Made by a program: the position numbers and the translations under genes
Assembly: GCA_964019695.1 (NCBI GenBank)
Contig: OZ026521.1
Span: forward strand, 34,542,774-34,606,773
Direction of reading: 5' to 3'
Source: Loripinus fragilis
Taxonomy: Eukaryota > Mollusca > Bivalvia > Lucinida > Lucinidae
DNA length: 64,000 nucleotides
The notes under the pieces: model-generated
Databases searched by the model: none
The model's input: only the letters and a program-made list of their open reading frames with translations
What the model was told of the DNA's origin: nothing
Shown: one piece after another, positions 23,457 to 35,108 of the stretch
Layout of the letters: each line of letters starts with the position of its first letter
Position numbering within the stretch: position 1 is the first letter of the stretch

Positions 23457-24650
23457 TAGAGGACCTGAAGGTCCTGAGGCGCTCACCTGATCTCTTTCAT
23501 AATGTTAAAATAAGTCAAGGTCAACTACAGCTTATAATGAAACATATTTTACTTTACCATATATTGGGGCTGCAGCCATTTTGGTCGAGTGACCTAAACA
23601 ATATAATAATTATCTATCAAACAGCCCAGTGATTTCTATGAAAAAGATGTTTAGATAGTTATGTGGACGTCCAAATGAGTGGCTTTAGATAAAAGGTCAC
23701 AGGTCATCTTGACATTTGGAACTTGTATAAAAGCATGGTCTCATTAGGTTAAACATGTTGGCTTGAACAGTTAAAGATAAATGAACATTTCAAGATTTCC
23801 CCCTTATAAATGCATTAGGAATCAAATTTGATCTTGCAATAAAGTAGGTCAAGGTCAACCTTGATGCATCATGTGTGCAAACCTTGTAGCTACATACCAA
23901 GTCCCAATTCCATTGGCCCTTTGGTTCCAGAGAAGAAGATATTTAAAGAGTTTTTATTATATATGGCCGTGGCGGCCATCTCAGTCACATGACTAGAACA
24001 ATTAATATAAATTTGGCTAACCAATCATAAGAAGTCGCCATATGAAATTTCAGTTTAATTGGCCTGGTGGTTTCTGAGAAAACTATGTTCTAATATGATG
24101 ATGGGACTCCAATATGAGCAACCTTGGCTGAAAGGTCAAAGGTCAAACATGAGATTTGAAACTTATCTATAGCCAACTATCATCAGATTGAACATATCAA
24201 GCGAGAATAATGACGTTGGCTTCCACAGTATTTTCGAAAATATTTCCATTTAAATGCATTCGGAAGCAAATTTGACCTTGACGTTAATTGTAGGTCAAGG
24301 ATATCTTAGGATCATCATTTGAACAAACTTGGTAGGCCTAACATCCCCAATGCTATATACCAAGTCCCAAAGTCATCCACCTTCTGGTTCTGGAGACGAT
24401 TTTTAAGAGGTTTTACCACATATAGGCGTGGCGGTCATCTTGGCCATGTGACCAGGACCATTTGAACAAACTTTCTTCTTGCATCTTAAGGAGTCTCCAT
24501 ATGAAATTCTGAGTTTAATTGGCCCAGTAGTTTTAGAGAAGATGTTTGAAAATGTTGATGGCCGGACGCCAGACGTATGGACAGACGCTGGAGTGACTGG
24601 TATACTATTTACTTTTGCTCATCCATGAGGCTTCGGCTCAGATGAGCTAA
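23457..24650. mobile_element. Family A element, copy 1
   Basis: Left end GAGGACCTGAAGGTCCTGA followed by GCGCTCACCTGATC; right end GAGGCTTCGGCTCAGATGAGC. Each end carries a small hairpin (AGGACC/GGTCCT; GAGCC/GGCTC in the better copies) next to GCTCACCTGA, which is inverted at the other end. The interior is a ~470 bp unit repeated in tandem: the landmark GGCGTGGCGG recurs near 23967 and 24425. It is dense in GTCAAGGTCAA and carries a perfect AGGTCAAAGGTCA at 24133-24145. A GACGCC..GACAGACGC module precedes the right end. Related copies are at 47878-49591 and 56320-57947. Confidence 0.65.
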
Positions 24651-24689
24651 TAATAATTTGCACCCACAGATCCGCTCATATTTATGAGT

Positions 24690-25404
24690 GCTATAAGCTT
24701 TTTAAAGGGTTTTTACAATATATGGGCGTGGCGGTCATCTTGGTCACGTGACCAAAATATTTTTTATATATCATAAGGAGTCTTCACATGAAATTTGAGT
24801 TCAATTGGGCCAAAGGCTTTTGAGAAAACTAAGTTTTAAGATATTAATGGGACTTCAATATGAGCAACCTAAGCTGAACGGTCAAAGGTCAACGTTGACC
24901 TTTGGAACTTATTTATAGCCATTGCCTAATTAGTCTACATTAGGTTTAACATGTCAAGTGAGAATAATGACTAAGGCTTCCACAGTCTTCAAAAAATCCA
25001 CTTTTCAAGAAAATTCCATTTAAATGCATTAGGAAGCAAAATTTGACCTTGACGTTAAGTAGGTCAAGGTCAACCTAGAATCATCATTTGAACAAACTTG
25101 GTAGGCCTCACATCCCCAATGCTACATAACAAGTCCCAAGGTCATCCCCCTTCTGGTTCTGGAGAAGATTTTAAGAGTTTTACCACATATGGGCGTGGCG
25201 GCCATCTTGGTCATGTGACCAGGACCATTTGAACAAATTTTCGTTCTCGCATCCTAAGGAGTCTCCATATGAAAATTTGAGTTAAATTGGTCCAGTGGTT
25301 TTAGAGATGTTTGAAAATGTTGATGGCGGGACGCCGGATGGACGAACGCTGTAGTGACTGGTATACTATTAGGTCAACCATGGGACTTGGGCTCAGGTGA
25401 GCTA
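24690..25404. mobile_element. Family A element, 5'-truncated second copy
   Basis: Same sequence as the right part of the preceding element, without the left terminus, ending GGGCTCAGGTGAGCTAA. Its two flanks are related: CTCATATTTATGAGTGC (24674) and CTCATACTTATGAGTGC (25419) with adjacent sequence. This suggests a local tandem duplication that copied element plus flank. Confidence 0.6.
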
Positions 25405-26628
25405 ATAATAAAAGGCATCCACTCATACTTATGAGTGCCATAAGCTGCAATACAATTGAAAATATAGCTGATTTCCAACATAAATCATTATTTTACCTTG
25501 TATTCCAATAGTTCTAGGGATGCAGGCCATGTGCATATTTCAAGATGTTTCAAGGTCTGATTCTTTTTCAGTAAACGCAACTGAGATAAAAAGGCTTAAA
25601 GGGAAACTTCACAATTTTTTTTGAAATGCATTTATTATAGAGCTCACAGTATGGTAGGAATAATCATTCATTTAATGTGTGTGAAACCCCTTCAATTAGC
25701 CTGTAATTAATTACTTTCAGTGGGCACTGGGGGTCTGGCCATTTGCAGGTCAATGAGCTCCTAACAAGTGGACTGGAATCACTATGACCTGCTTACACAC
25801 TACCAGACCAAAGTCTTAAATCCTTGATAATGACAAAAATTAACAATGTTTCAAAGTAATATTTGAAGCGGTGTGTACATTGATGACTATATTTTGATAC
25901 ATGGGCCAAGGTTTGATAATTATCTCTAAAATTCAACCCTTAAAGCACTAATTATTACTATAGCAGACGACATATTTTGTAACAACTTTCTTCATTTTGG
26001 GTACAATAAGACATAGCAAAATCAACTGAAACTTATTGAAAAACAAAATACTAATAGTCCTAACATTCTAATTTGCATTAATCTGACTAATAATTGTTAT
26101 TAAAACAGAATATTAATTATCCAATATTGAAATGAAGCAATGTATGGAACCATTAGCAAGGTGATTCCATGAGTCATTTAGCTGACCTGAAATAGAGGTT
26201 AATGTCCATCTTTTAATGTCCATTACTGTATTATGGCAGCCCCCAGATGTTTAGATTAAGGCAATGGACACTGCCATAACTAACTTAGCAGATGAGGGGA
26301 TGATCTATGAAAAATGAATAAGTACATTATGAAATATTTATTTTTGATTTAAGTAAGATGTTCAAAACCATGAACATACACTTTAAGTGCGCAATGTTAG
26401 GGCCCTGCATCATATTTGTTTCATTACATACTCTTATCTGGAGGCCTGTAACTAAGGTATTTTCAACAACTCAATTTGGTGAAAAAAGTCAAGAGAAGAC
26501 GATTCATGAAAGACTTGTTTTATTTGTTTGATAAACATTTAAAATGGACATACAACCTGTAACCAGCCTAATTTTATCCTTACACACCCAATTTGTGACA
26601 CACAAGAAAAGACAGATGCATAGGCCTA
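25405..26628. other. Non-coding stretch without recognisable gene
   Basis: AT-rich sequence with no open frame of note, no tRNA-like segment and no clear inverted-repeat element. Confidence 0.5.
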
Positions 26629-26882
26629 GCTCCCATTACGCAATATACGCACGTGCGTAATAAAAATAGTAAAACTCAAGGGAGCTCAACTTATGTGGCA
26701 AAAGTGATTTTCCATACCTTAAGGAACTGCTCTTAAAGGAAAGAATTCGCTCCCTCTGGGAGCAAATTCTTTCCTTTAAGAGAAGTTACAATTTTGAAAA
26801 GGGACGTAATAGAAGAGAATCATTGCTTGATACAGTAGTCTCCCTTTGATGTGCATAACCTTTTCAGTGTTCTGGCCACGCC
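26629..26882. mobile_element. Palindromic-core MITE, copy 1
   Basis: Related along its length to 33826-34085. The centre is a long hairpin: CTCTTAAAGGAAAGAATTCG with its complement ending CTTTAAGAG, separated by CTCTGGG-type loop sequence. Outer conserved blocks are TAGCTCCCATTACGCA and AGTCTCCCTTTGATGTGC. No coding capacity. Confidence 0.6.
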
Positions 26883-26987
26883 ATTGATATGGTAATATGT
26901 GTACATACTTAACACAAGCTTTGTACTCATGACATTATTTTCTTGTGTTTAGCAATAAAATTTATGCAACAAAAAATATATTATTAA

Positions 26988-27209
26988 CTCTTTGCCTGCC
27001 TGCCTGCCAGCCATGACTTTGTCGTCTGTTGATAATCTCTGCAAACAGTTTAGACCCAGATCAGGCCTGACATTCTGTCCAGCCTGATCTGGATCCAAAC
27101 CATCTGACACTCTGATAGTGTTTCCAAAAGATTTTTTTTTGAAAAAGATAATTTTGAAAAAAGTCATCCAAGACAAAAAATCATGAAAAATTACCCAGCA
27201 TGCAAAGAG
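26988..27209. mobile_element. piggyBac-like MITE (TTAA target)
   Basis: TTAA (26984-26987) then CTCTTTGCCTGC; right end GCATGCAAAGAG followed by TTAT, a decayed TTAA. The interior contains two oppositely oriented blocks resembling AGCCTGATCTGGATC. Same family as 29144-29385, 36900-37141, 41542-41782, 45781-45988 and 54164-54383. Confidence 0.55.
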
Positions 27210-27361
27210 TTATGGGACGGAACCAAATGAGAAGCACATTTTGTTGAAACATTATGCAAGAAATAAAAAGGACGACAAATCATAATATACTGAACTACAA
27301 AAGAATGCATGATGTTGAATTTGCAATTTTTTGGTTTGAAATATAGCATTTACATGTTGGT

Positions 27362-27685
27362 TGGTTGGTTGGTTTTGTTGCTTTACGTCCCAAATCAACA
27401 GCTATGGTCATTGCGGGACGGTCAGTTCACCTAACCACACTTTTTCCTGGGCAGGCTTGAACAAGCGGTTAACCAGTAATTTGTGCACATACTTTCGCTT
27501 GTAACTGACAACAACCCTTCTTGAATGAATCAGCCGAAGGGAGGAGAATGACCGTAGAAATTATTTCATGATCAATCTCCACGAAAGTATGGGACCGGGC
27601 CGGGATCGAACTCGCCACCCCTGGATCTGCAGTCAGACACGCCTCTGTAGCCAGACACGTTACCGACTGCGCTACGCGGCCCGGT
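27362..27685 (-). mobile_element. tRNA-derived SINE, minus strand
   Basis: On the minus strand the head at the right end has A box GTAGCGCAGTCGGTAACG and B box GAGTTCGATCCC (27602-27613). It then runs through a body containing GGTGAACTGACCGTCCCGC and TTGGGACGTAAAGCAAC, and ends in an (ACCA)n tail, seen on the plus strand as TTGG repeats at 27358-27375. Head, conserved body and short tandem tail are the standard SINE layout. A shortened relative lies at 51000-51122. Confidence 0.75.
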
Positions 27686-27719
27686 AGCATTTACATGTAA
27701 TCTTGACTTGCATGACTTT

Positions 27720-28095
27720 TATAGAGGGTCTTACACAAGTGCTCCTCTTGTTGCAGCTATAGAGGATCTTACATGAGTGCATATATTTTATTGAATTTAT
27801 TAAACAAGTTGGGGAAAAGAGATAAAATGTGAGACTTGTCGAGCATTTTATCTCTTTTTCACAACGAGTTTAATAAATTAAATGAAACATGAGCATGAAT
27901 GTTAGATTCTATTTATCATATGACATTTAGATTACTTTGAAATCTCATTTCTGCCGTAAAAACATTATAATTTTGTCATTATGTACGCAACATTGTTATG
28001 GACGTCATAAAGTTTCCCGAAAATCTTTAAACCACTAGTGGTTTATCGATTTTATTGCATGGCGTTATTTCACTTCCAGACGCAACGTCACATAA
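27720..28095. repeat. Dispersed ~340 bp repeat, copy 1
   Basis: Shares AGAGGATCTTACATGAGTGC, GATAAAATG..., TTTATCATATGACA and CACTAGTGGTTTATCGATTTT with 41868-42200 and, inverted, with 53695-54055. No coding frame; boundaries are approximate. Confidence 0.6.
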
Positions 28096-28374
28096 TAAAT
28101 GCTGATTACCATTCAAGCAACCTTTTAGTGGATCAAGAGTCATGCCAAAATGTCCCTGCTTTCTATTACATCTTTTCCCGTTGATTTTAATTTAAAAATG
28201 AACTGGCCGCGAGGTTATATTACTCAACAAATAAACTGAGACTGAAATTTACCTGCCTTTAAATGTTAAAATGTCAACAAATGTTTGCATTCTAACATTT
28301 ATTAGCGGGATGAATACATTTGAGAGTTTAAAAGCAAGAAAAGGTTTAAATTTTCAGACTTTTCGTTCCTATAA

Positions 28375-28420
28375 GCAGTTGAAATTTCATGCTCAGTTGA
28401 ATGAGCATGAAACTTTTTTA
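28375..28420. other. Short inverted repeat
   Basis: GTTTCATGCTCA-type arms: TTTCATGCTCA (about 28385) is complementary to TGAGCATGAAA (about 28402) around a short spacer. It could form a hairpin; origin unknown. Confidence 0.45.
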
Positions 28421-28639
28421 AAACCATTTGGCCTGCAAGATGTACAAAATCGAAAAACAAACACACTGATTTTTGCATAAGAAAAATAAGATTTTCTGAA
28501 AAATTTGGTTCCTTTTCTTTTAATAAATGTCCTAATTCAAGCCATGGTGTAACCAAGCGTATCAGAAAATTTAGCCTCCAGTACAAAACCCATACATTCT
28601 TTAACCATGCAATTACACTTTCAAAGTGGTTTACATGTA

Positions 28640-28851
28640 CTGTAAATTCGGATATTTTCCCGAGGGTTTTATCTTAGCGAAACTTCCCATATGCAGTTTC
28701 GTGAAATGGAATCCATGCGAAATGGTATCATCACTCTGTTGTTTACTGATATAGATAAAACATGCCTTAGTCACGAAATTTTATCGTCGCAAATATGTCT
28801 TTAATGCTTTTCACGAAAACAAAATTCTTGCGAACATTTCCGGATTTACAG
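28640..28851. mobile_element. Tc1/mariner-type MITE with TA target
   Basis: TA, then CTGTAAATTCGGA at the left; TTCCGGATTTACAG then TA at the right (TA at 28638-28639 and 28852-28853). The 212 bp interior has further inverted blocks such as CGAAA/TTTCG. The TA duplication and terminal inverted repeats are typical of Tc1/mariner-derived MITEs. Single copy in the window. Confidence 0.6.
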
Positions 28852-29143
28852 TACTTTTGGGTAGTAGGTTTATAATTTTATCACAAAATTAAAAAAGAAC
28901 ATCACAAAAATATGGCAATGGCCTTTACTTTTAAATGACTAAGAAAATACAAAAAGAATTTAACTGCACTTAAGCTTGCAGACACTGAAACATTCAATTT
29001 ATGCCATTTAAATAAGCAAAAACGTGATGCAACAATTTTGTAGTTCAGTATAATATGTTGAGACATATGTCAAGCATCAGTACATATTCATTATTTAATA
29101 CATCATATATATGCATATAAGAACACTATTATGTTTATCTTAA

Positions 29144-29385
29144 CCCTTTGTAGGCCCGAAGCCCCTAAACCTGTACTTGGCAAACAGTGAAGAGCTTGAT
29201 GAAATGCTGCATACAATGCAGCATTTCATCAGGGTCTGCACTGTTTGCTAAGGCAAAATCAATATTCAGAGAAAGAAATACATATGTTTTTTAAATCATA
29301 ACCTGTGACCCCTCAATATATATAATAGACCATCCTGACATAACTGTATCAAACTTTACAGAAAAGTCCATTGGTCAATTAAGGG
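29144..29385. mobile_element. piggyBac-like MITE (TTAA target)
   Basis: TTAA at 29140-29143 and 29386-29389 flank CCCTTTG...AAGGG. The interior holds the inverted pair GATGAAATGCTGCAT/ATGCAGCATTTCATC, a strong hairpin, in the opposite orientation to the copy at 36900. Confidence 0.65.
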
Positions 29386-29452
29386 TTAAATACAAGACTT
29401 AGCTCCTCGCCATACATATCATAAAACAAGCCCGTCAGACTACAGGTAAGTT

Positions 29453-29825
29453 GTGACTAGAGGGCCCAGGTGGGCCATGCATGGATCCAGGATTTTTTCA
29501 GAGGGGGGTCCATGCCCGACGGCCAGAAAACAGTCTGGACGTTTTTGTTTTTTTGTTTATTTTTGCTTTTTTTTTTTTTTTTTGTCCTCAACATATTTTA
29601 CGGTTTACATAGGGGGTCAAATGGTTTTATTACAGAGAAAACTATACTTTTCCAAGGATCCAGAGGGGGTCCAACATTTTCAAGGGGGGGGGGGGTGTCC
29701 AACTTTTTCCAGGAGGGGGGGGGGGGGTCCAAATACAAATTTCTATAGAAACCCATATAACTTGTGATTTTCCAGGAAGGGGGATCCAGACCCCATATCC
29801 CTCCTCTGGATTCGCACATAAGGGT
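29453..29825. repeat. G-rich repeat with GGATCCAG and long G-runs
   Basis: GGATCCAG-type words recur (about 29482, 29656, 29782) and runs of 10-13 G occur at 29684-29695 and 29713-29729. Open frames here are Gly/Phe-rich translations of homopolymers and are not credible genes. Probably a degenerate interspersed repeat. Confidence 0.4.
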
Positions 29826-30023
29826 CAGAGTCGTTTGCCAGGATTAGATTGATCATAACCTGCTATATAGTGATGATCTTGGCAGTCGGCTCAGTAAAGG
29901 CAGCCATCTTATATATCGGAATGAAATGATTTTAACCATACTGAATAGTGATTTCGCTCTGATGCCTCCCATCAAGTTTGGGTTCAATTCAACATATGGT
30001 TTAAGAGATGTCCTTTGAAGAAT

Positions 30024-30178
30024 TTGGTTTTCAAGACAGATTATCACTTAATGTAGGTCAAAAGTATTGCAGAATGATCCAAGGGGAGCATTCTGCAACA
30101 CTTTCAACCTTCATTAACCTACCATACATGTGTCATTAACATCTATTTTTGAGTGGCCCTTTTATACAGGTTTTACTG
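30024..30178. mobile_element. Mariner-like MITE, left end lost
   Basis: The right end is intact (GGTTTTACTG then TA at 30179-30180) and the central hairpin is present in degenerate form. The left inverted repeat CAGTAAAACC is absent. Same family as 33373, 39683, 46049 and 63528. Confidence 0.6.
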
Positions 30179-30320
30179 TATTACAATTTGATAAAGACTG
30201 AACACCTCTTAAGAATATCACAAGAGTGCTGATGTGCACTATCAAGAGGGGTTAGAATGGTAAATGTTTGGTCTGAGTCTGCCTTTATCTGCTTCCATAC
30301 TTTGTGTGAATAGAGAACAT

Positions 30321-33292
30321 ACCGGATAGGTGGCAATCCAAAATGTTAATAATATCGATGAACGTAAATAAAAAAAAATCGTTAGAAACCGAGTTTTCGA
30401 TTGCCATTTGCCGGTGTAACGGTCAGTTTTTTCCCCAGTCAGTTTTTTCCCCGAGGAAAGAATGGGCCGGCCCATAAAGAATGGGCCGGCCCATTCTTTC
30501 CCCAGGGAAAAACTGACCGGTCAGTTTTTTCCTCCGGGGAAAGATTTGACTAGTCAGTTTTTTCCCCACCCAGTCAGTTTTTTCCCCCCATGTTATTTTT
30601 TCGGAAAAGGCTTGAAAATGATATATGTGTCATTGTGCAGTTAAATCAAATTAAATATCATTCTGAAATAGCTGTATTATAACTCTACCACCCTCAGCAC
30701 AGCACAAAAGTGCAGAGGGTGTAGAAGGATTTGATTATAAATGGTAAGCCGATTCAAAAAACTTGTTGGTTTAAAAACTTGATCTCTCTTTGGAATAGGT
30801 CATTCAAAATTGTTCAGATACAGTGCAAGAGTAGGTTAAACCTTTAGACTGAGAGATAAATAGAAAGGTTAGAAAATAATAGAGGGGGGAAAGAATGGGC
30901 TGGCCCAGTCTTTCTCCACCCCCTATTTAGAAGAATCATTTGGCTGAATGTTTGTAACTTGAATTTCTCCTTGAGATATGTCAATCATGAGTGTTCTGAT
31001 TCAGTGTAAGAGTAGTTTAAACCAAGGACTGACAGATAAATTGAAAGGTTGGAACCCAATGGAGGGGGGAAAGAATGGGCCGGCCCAGTCTTTCCCCACC
31101 CCACTATTGAGAAGGAACATGCAGTTAGCTAAATGCTTTCTTAACGTGAATTTCTCCTTAGGACAAGACAATCATGAGTGTTAAGATACAGTGCAAGAGT
31201 AGGTTAAAAATTAAGACTGAGAGATAAATAGAAAGGTTGGAAAATAAAAGAGGGGGGAAAGAATGGGCCGGCCCAGTCTTTCCCCACCCCCTATTTAGAT
31301 GAATCATTTGGCTGAATGCTTGTTACTTGAATTTCTCCTTGAGATATGTCAATCATGAGTGTTCAGATTCAGTGTAAGTGTAGTTTAAACCAAGGACTGA
31401 CAGATAAATTGAAAGGTTAGAACCCAATGGAGGGGGGGGGGAAAGAATGGGCCCGCCCAGTCTTTCCCCACCCTCTATTTAGATGAATCATTTGGCTGAA
31501 TGCTTGTAACTTGAATTTCTCCTAGAGATATGTCAATCATGAGTGTTCAGATTCAGTGTAAGAGTAGTTTAAACCAAGAACTGACAGATAAATTGAAAGG
31601 TTAGAACCCAATGGAGGGTGGGGGGGGGGAAGAATGGGCCGGCCCAGTCTTTCCCCATCCCCTATTTAGAAGAATCATTTGGCTGAATGCTTGTAACTTG
31701 AATTTCTCCTAGAGATATGTCAATCATGAGTGTTCAGATTCAGTGTAAGAGTAGTTTAAACCAAGAACTGAAAGATAAATTGAAAGGTTAGAACCCAATG
31801 GAGGGGGGGGGAAGAATTGGCCCGCCCAGTCTTTCCCCACCCCACTATTGAGAAGGAACATGCAGTTAGCTAAATGCTTTCTTAACCTGAATTTCTCCTT
31901 AGGACAAGACAATCATGAGTGTTCTGATACAGTGCAAAAGTAGGTTAAACCTTAAGACTGAGAGATAAATAGAAAGGTTAGAAAATGATAGAGGGGGGAA
32001 AGAATGGGCTGGCCCAGTCTTTCCCCACCCCCTATTTAGAAGAATCATTTGGCTGAATGCTTGTAACTTGAATTTCTCCTAGAGATATGTCAATCATGAG
32101 TGTTCAGATTCAGTGTAAGAGTAGTTTAAACCAAGAACTGACAGATAAATTGAAAGGTTAGAACCCAATGGAGGGGGGGGGGAAGAATTGGCCCGCCCAG
32201 TCTTTCCCCATCCCACTATTGAGAAGGAACATGCAGTTAGCTAAATGCTTTCTTAACCTGAATTTCTCCTTAGGACAAGACAATCATGAGTGTTCGGATA
32301 CAGTGCAAGAGTAGGTTAAACCTTAAGACTGAGAGATAAATAGAAAGGTTAGAAAATGATAGAGGGGGGAAAGAATGGGCCAGCCCAGTCTTTCCCCACC
32401 CCCTATTTAGAAGAATCATTTGGCTGAATGCTTGTAACTTGAATTTCTCCTAGAGATATGTCAATCATGAGTGTTCAGATTCAGTGTAAGAGTAGTTTAA
32501 ACCAAGAACTGACAGATAAATTGAAAGGTTAGAACCCAATGGAGGGGGGGGGGAAGAATGGGCCGGCCCAGTTTTTCCCCGCCCCACTTTTGAGAAGGAA
32601 CATTTAGTTAGCTAAATGCTTTCTTAACTTGAATTTCTCCTTAAGACAAGACAATCATGAGTGTTCAGATACAGTGCAAGAATCATGAGTGTTCAGATAC
32701 AGTGCAAGAGTAGGTTAAACCTAAAGACTGAGAGATAATTAGAAAGGTTAGAAAATAATAGAGGGGGGAAAGAATGGGCCGGCCCAGTCTTTCCCCACCC
32801 CCTATTTAGAAGAACCAGTTAGCTAAACGGGTTTAAAGTCGAAGATCTCTTTGACATGTCATTCGAAAGTATTTCGATACAGTGAAAGAGTACAATAGAC
32901 CAAAAGACTGATAGTAAAAGTGAATGGTCTGAACCCCTAGAAATCACAACCAAACAGCAATAAGTATGAGTACTTTTGAGTCCTATCGCTAATTTAATAG
33001 CGGCTTTTTAAATTTATACAAAGAAATAATAATTCCATTATGATTTCTGAAATTATTAGTGGGGGGGAAAAAACTGACTGGGTGGGGAAAGAATGGGCCG
33101 GCCTATTTTTTCCGTGGGGAAAGAATGGGCCGGCCCATTCTTTCCCCGGGGAAAAAACTGACTGGGGGGAAATTCCGGCCTGTTACACCGGGTCGCCCAA
33201 ATGGTGACAAATGGCAATCAAAACACTGTTTCTAGTGATTTTTTATTCACGTTCATCAATTGTTAAGACTTTTTGATTGCTGCCTATCCGGT
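30321..33292. mobile_element. 3 kb fold-back element with GGCCGGCC palindromes and tandem core
   Basis: Outer arms are long inverted repeats: left 30321-30420 begins ACCGGATAGG and contains GATGAACGTAAATA and GATTGCCATTTG; right 33190-33292 is its imperfect complement, ending CCTATCCGGT. Inside each arm lies a block of AGTTTTTTCCCC and GGGGAAAGAATGGGCCGGCC motifs (30420-30600 and 33060-33180), also inverted. The core (about 30870-32810) is 11 tandem units of about 185 bp. No open frame resembles a transposase. Non-autonomous; superfamily not identified, and I saw no clear target-site duplication. Confidence 0.7.
30870..32810. repeat. Tandem core: 11 units of about 185 bp with palindromic GGGCCGGCCC
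   Basis: GAATGGGCCGGCCCAGTC or variants occur near 30898, 31078, 31265, 31449, 31636, 31819, 32006, 32189, 32378, 32559 and 32776. Each is preceded by a run of 6-10 G and followed by TTTCCCCACCCC. Two alternating unit subtypes can be told apart downstream (TTTAGAAGAATCATTTGGC versus TATTGAGAAGGAACATGC). The last interval is longer because of a ~30 bp internal duplication at about 32655-32705. Confidence 0.85.
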
Positions 33293-33372
33293 GAGGAGAA
33301 GGCTCCTCTGAGCCTATGTTGCTCACCTAGACAAGACACCTAAGTACCAATGCTGGCTCAATTACTAAATTA

Positions 33373-33577
33373 CAGTAAAACCTGAGTAAAACTGCCACTT
33401 TCAAAAAGACTGAAAATTGGTTTTCAAGACCAATTATGGCTTAATGCAGGTCAAAAGTATTGCAGAATGCTCCAAGGGGAGCATTCTGCAATACTTTCGA
33501 TCTTCATTAAGCTACCATTTGTCATTAAGAGAATTTTTTGTCTATTTCTGAGTGGCTGTTTTACAGAGGTTTTCCTG
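33373..33577. mobile_element. Mariner-like MITE with nested hairpin
   Basis: TA, CAGTAAAACCTGAG ... AGAGGTTTTCCTG, TA. The centre contains a 17 bp perfect stem, GTATTGCAGAATGCTCC with its complement, separated by a 4-base loop. A TA duplication and CAGT ends point to Tc1/mariner. Confidence 0.7.
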
Positions 33578-33825
33578 TAGTCATTCATAATGTAAATCCT
33601 TTAAAACAAAAGTGCCTTACCATAAACTTTATAAAGCAAACAAAAACAACTGATCAAAACAATTACATGTACAAATAACAAAAGAGTTATATTCAAAACA
33701 TAACATAACAAAGACAAAATAATGTTGGTATTAAATAAAATAGAATTTGTGTTTTGAGCTGTCACAATTTGATCATGAGAAACAAACTTTATTTTTCAGA
33801 GGTTCATGAAAGTATGAACACCTTG
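33578..33825. other. AT-rich spacer
   Basis: No gene or element recognised. Confidence 0.5.
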
Positions 33826-34085
33826 CATTGGCTTAGCTCCCATTACACAGTTATGCATGTGCATTATAAAAATAGTAACAATCAAGGGAGGTCACCTAAT
33901 GTGGTAAAAGTGATTTTCCATACCATAAGGAACTGCTCTTAAAAGAAAGAATTTGCTCCCTCTGGGAGCAAATTCTTCCTTTAAGAGAAGTTCCTATTTT
34001 GAAAAGGAGCGCAATTGAAGAGAATCACTACATGTTCCAGTAGTCTCCCTTTGGTGTGCGTAATTTTTTCAGAGTTCTGGCTTCG
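33826..34085. mobile_element. Palindromic-core MITE, copy 2
   Basis: Full-length relative of 26629-26882 with the same order of blocks: TAGCTCCCATTACACAG, central hairpin GAATTTGCTCCC/GGGAGCAAATTC, then AGTCTCCCTTTGGTGTGC. Confidence 0.6.
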
Positions 34086-34441
34086 CCCTTGCCTTAAGTG
34101 CAGTTTTTTTTTTAAAGTAACAGCCTCATCCTTTGGGTGTCTCATTAAGTTTGAGTTGTACCCATAGCCTTCATACATTCATGAACCAATAAAAAACAAA
34201 ATTAAATATTTACACTTTGACAATCACAACTTCTTTGTCATTATGGTAAATGTTCTCAAATTTCAAACACTTTTCTCTTTCTGTTCTCAAATAAATTGTT
34301 ATTTTTCAGGGCTGGAATTCACAAAATGCTTGTCAGAATAGAAAACAGAGAAGGCTCTGATCAGACTTTTTCTGAGCTTCTGAAAAAGCAGTCTGATCTG
34401 GATCTGCCCTGTTTAAAAATCAATCTCAGATGGTTGAATTT

Positions 34442-34645
34442 GTTTGATTGTTTGATTTGATTCGTTAAATCCCAGTCAACAATCTTTCAGTTATGTTGGG
34501 ATTAGTCTTCCTGGGTTGAACCAATACTAAGCAAGGATTAATGTGTCTTGCTCAAAGACACAACCCAAAAATGGCGTCGAGGCTCAAACCCGCGGCCCTT
34601 CGGTCTTGAGTCAAGCACTCTACCACTCAGCCACTGCCCTCCCTC
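34442..34645 (-). mobile_element. tRNA-derived SINE, minus strand
   Basis: Minus-strand head with A box TGGCTGAGTGGTAGAGTGC (34619-34637) and B box GGGTTTGAGCC (about 34581-34591). The body contains AACCCAGGAAGACTAATCCC and ends near TTTAACGAATCAAATC. Same family as 35109-35312, 58208-58376 and 61725-61897. Confidence 0.7.
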
Positions 34646-34910
34646 AGATGGTTGAAGCATTTTACATGTGCAAGCAGGTATTGTTAACTGTCAGTTATAT
34701 CTTGTGGATCATGAGGTTTTGATTGGTTGTGAAAATCCAAAGTTTGCTTTGAAAGTGTAAATATATTAATTTTTGCTAAAAATGAGTATTTGATCATTTG
34801 AGGCATACAAGTTCATTTCCGAAGCCATAGAGGCTTATGCCAACACTGCTAAATTAAATACTAGCAATGAGTCCTTTGGCCAATGAAAATCTTGGAAGGT
34901 GATACCAATA

Positions 34911-35104
34911 AAGCGCCACCTATTATTTGCAGCAGACGAAAATTTCAAATTTGCTGCTTTTTCATAAATAACAAAATAAGGCATGATATTTCATGAGAAT
35001 CGACTGCTGGCAGACATTTCTCATGAAATATCATCCCTTATTTTTTGAAATTAGGAAAGATGTCACAAAATTTGCTGTCTGCTGTAGTCATGATTGGCGC
35101 TTTA
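34911..35104. mobile_element. Inverted-repeat element with nested hairpin
   Basis: Ends AAAGCGCCA and TGGCGCTTT; next inward, GCAGCAGAC and its partner GTCTGCTG. The centre is a separate near-perfect hairpin at 34975-35043 with arms AAGG.ATGATATTTCATGAGAA. No coding capacity; superfamily unclear. Confidence 0.6.
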
Positions 35105-35108
35105 AAGA

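Noticed and set aside
29453..29767. Gly/Phe-rich frames of about 100 codons
   Set aside because: They are produced by G and T homopolymers in a repeat; two phases are open at once.
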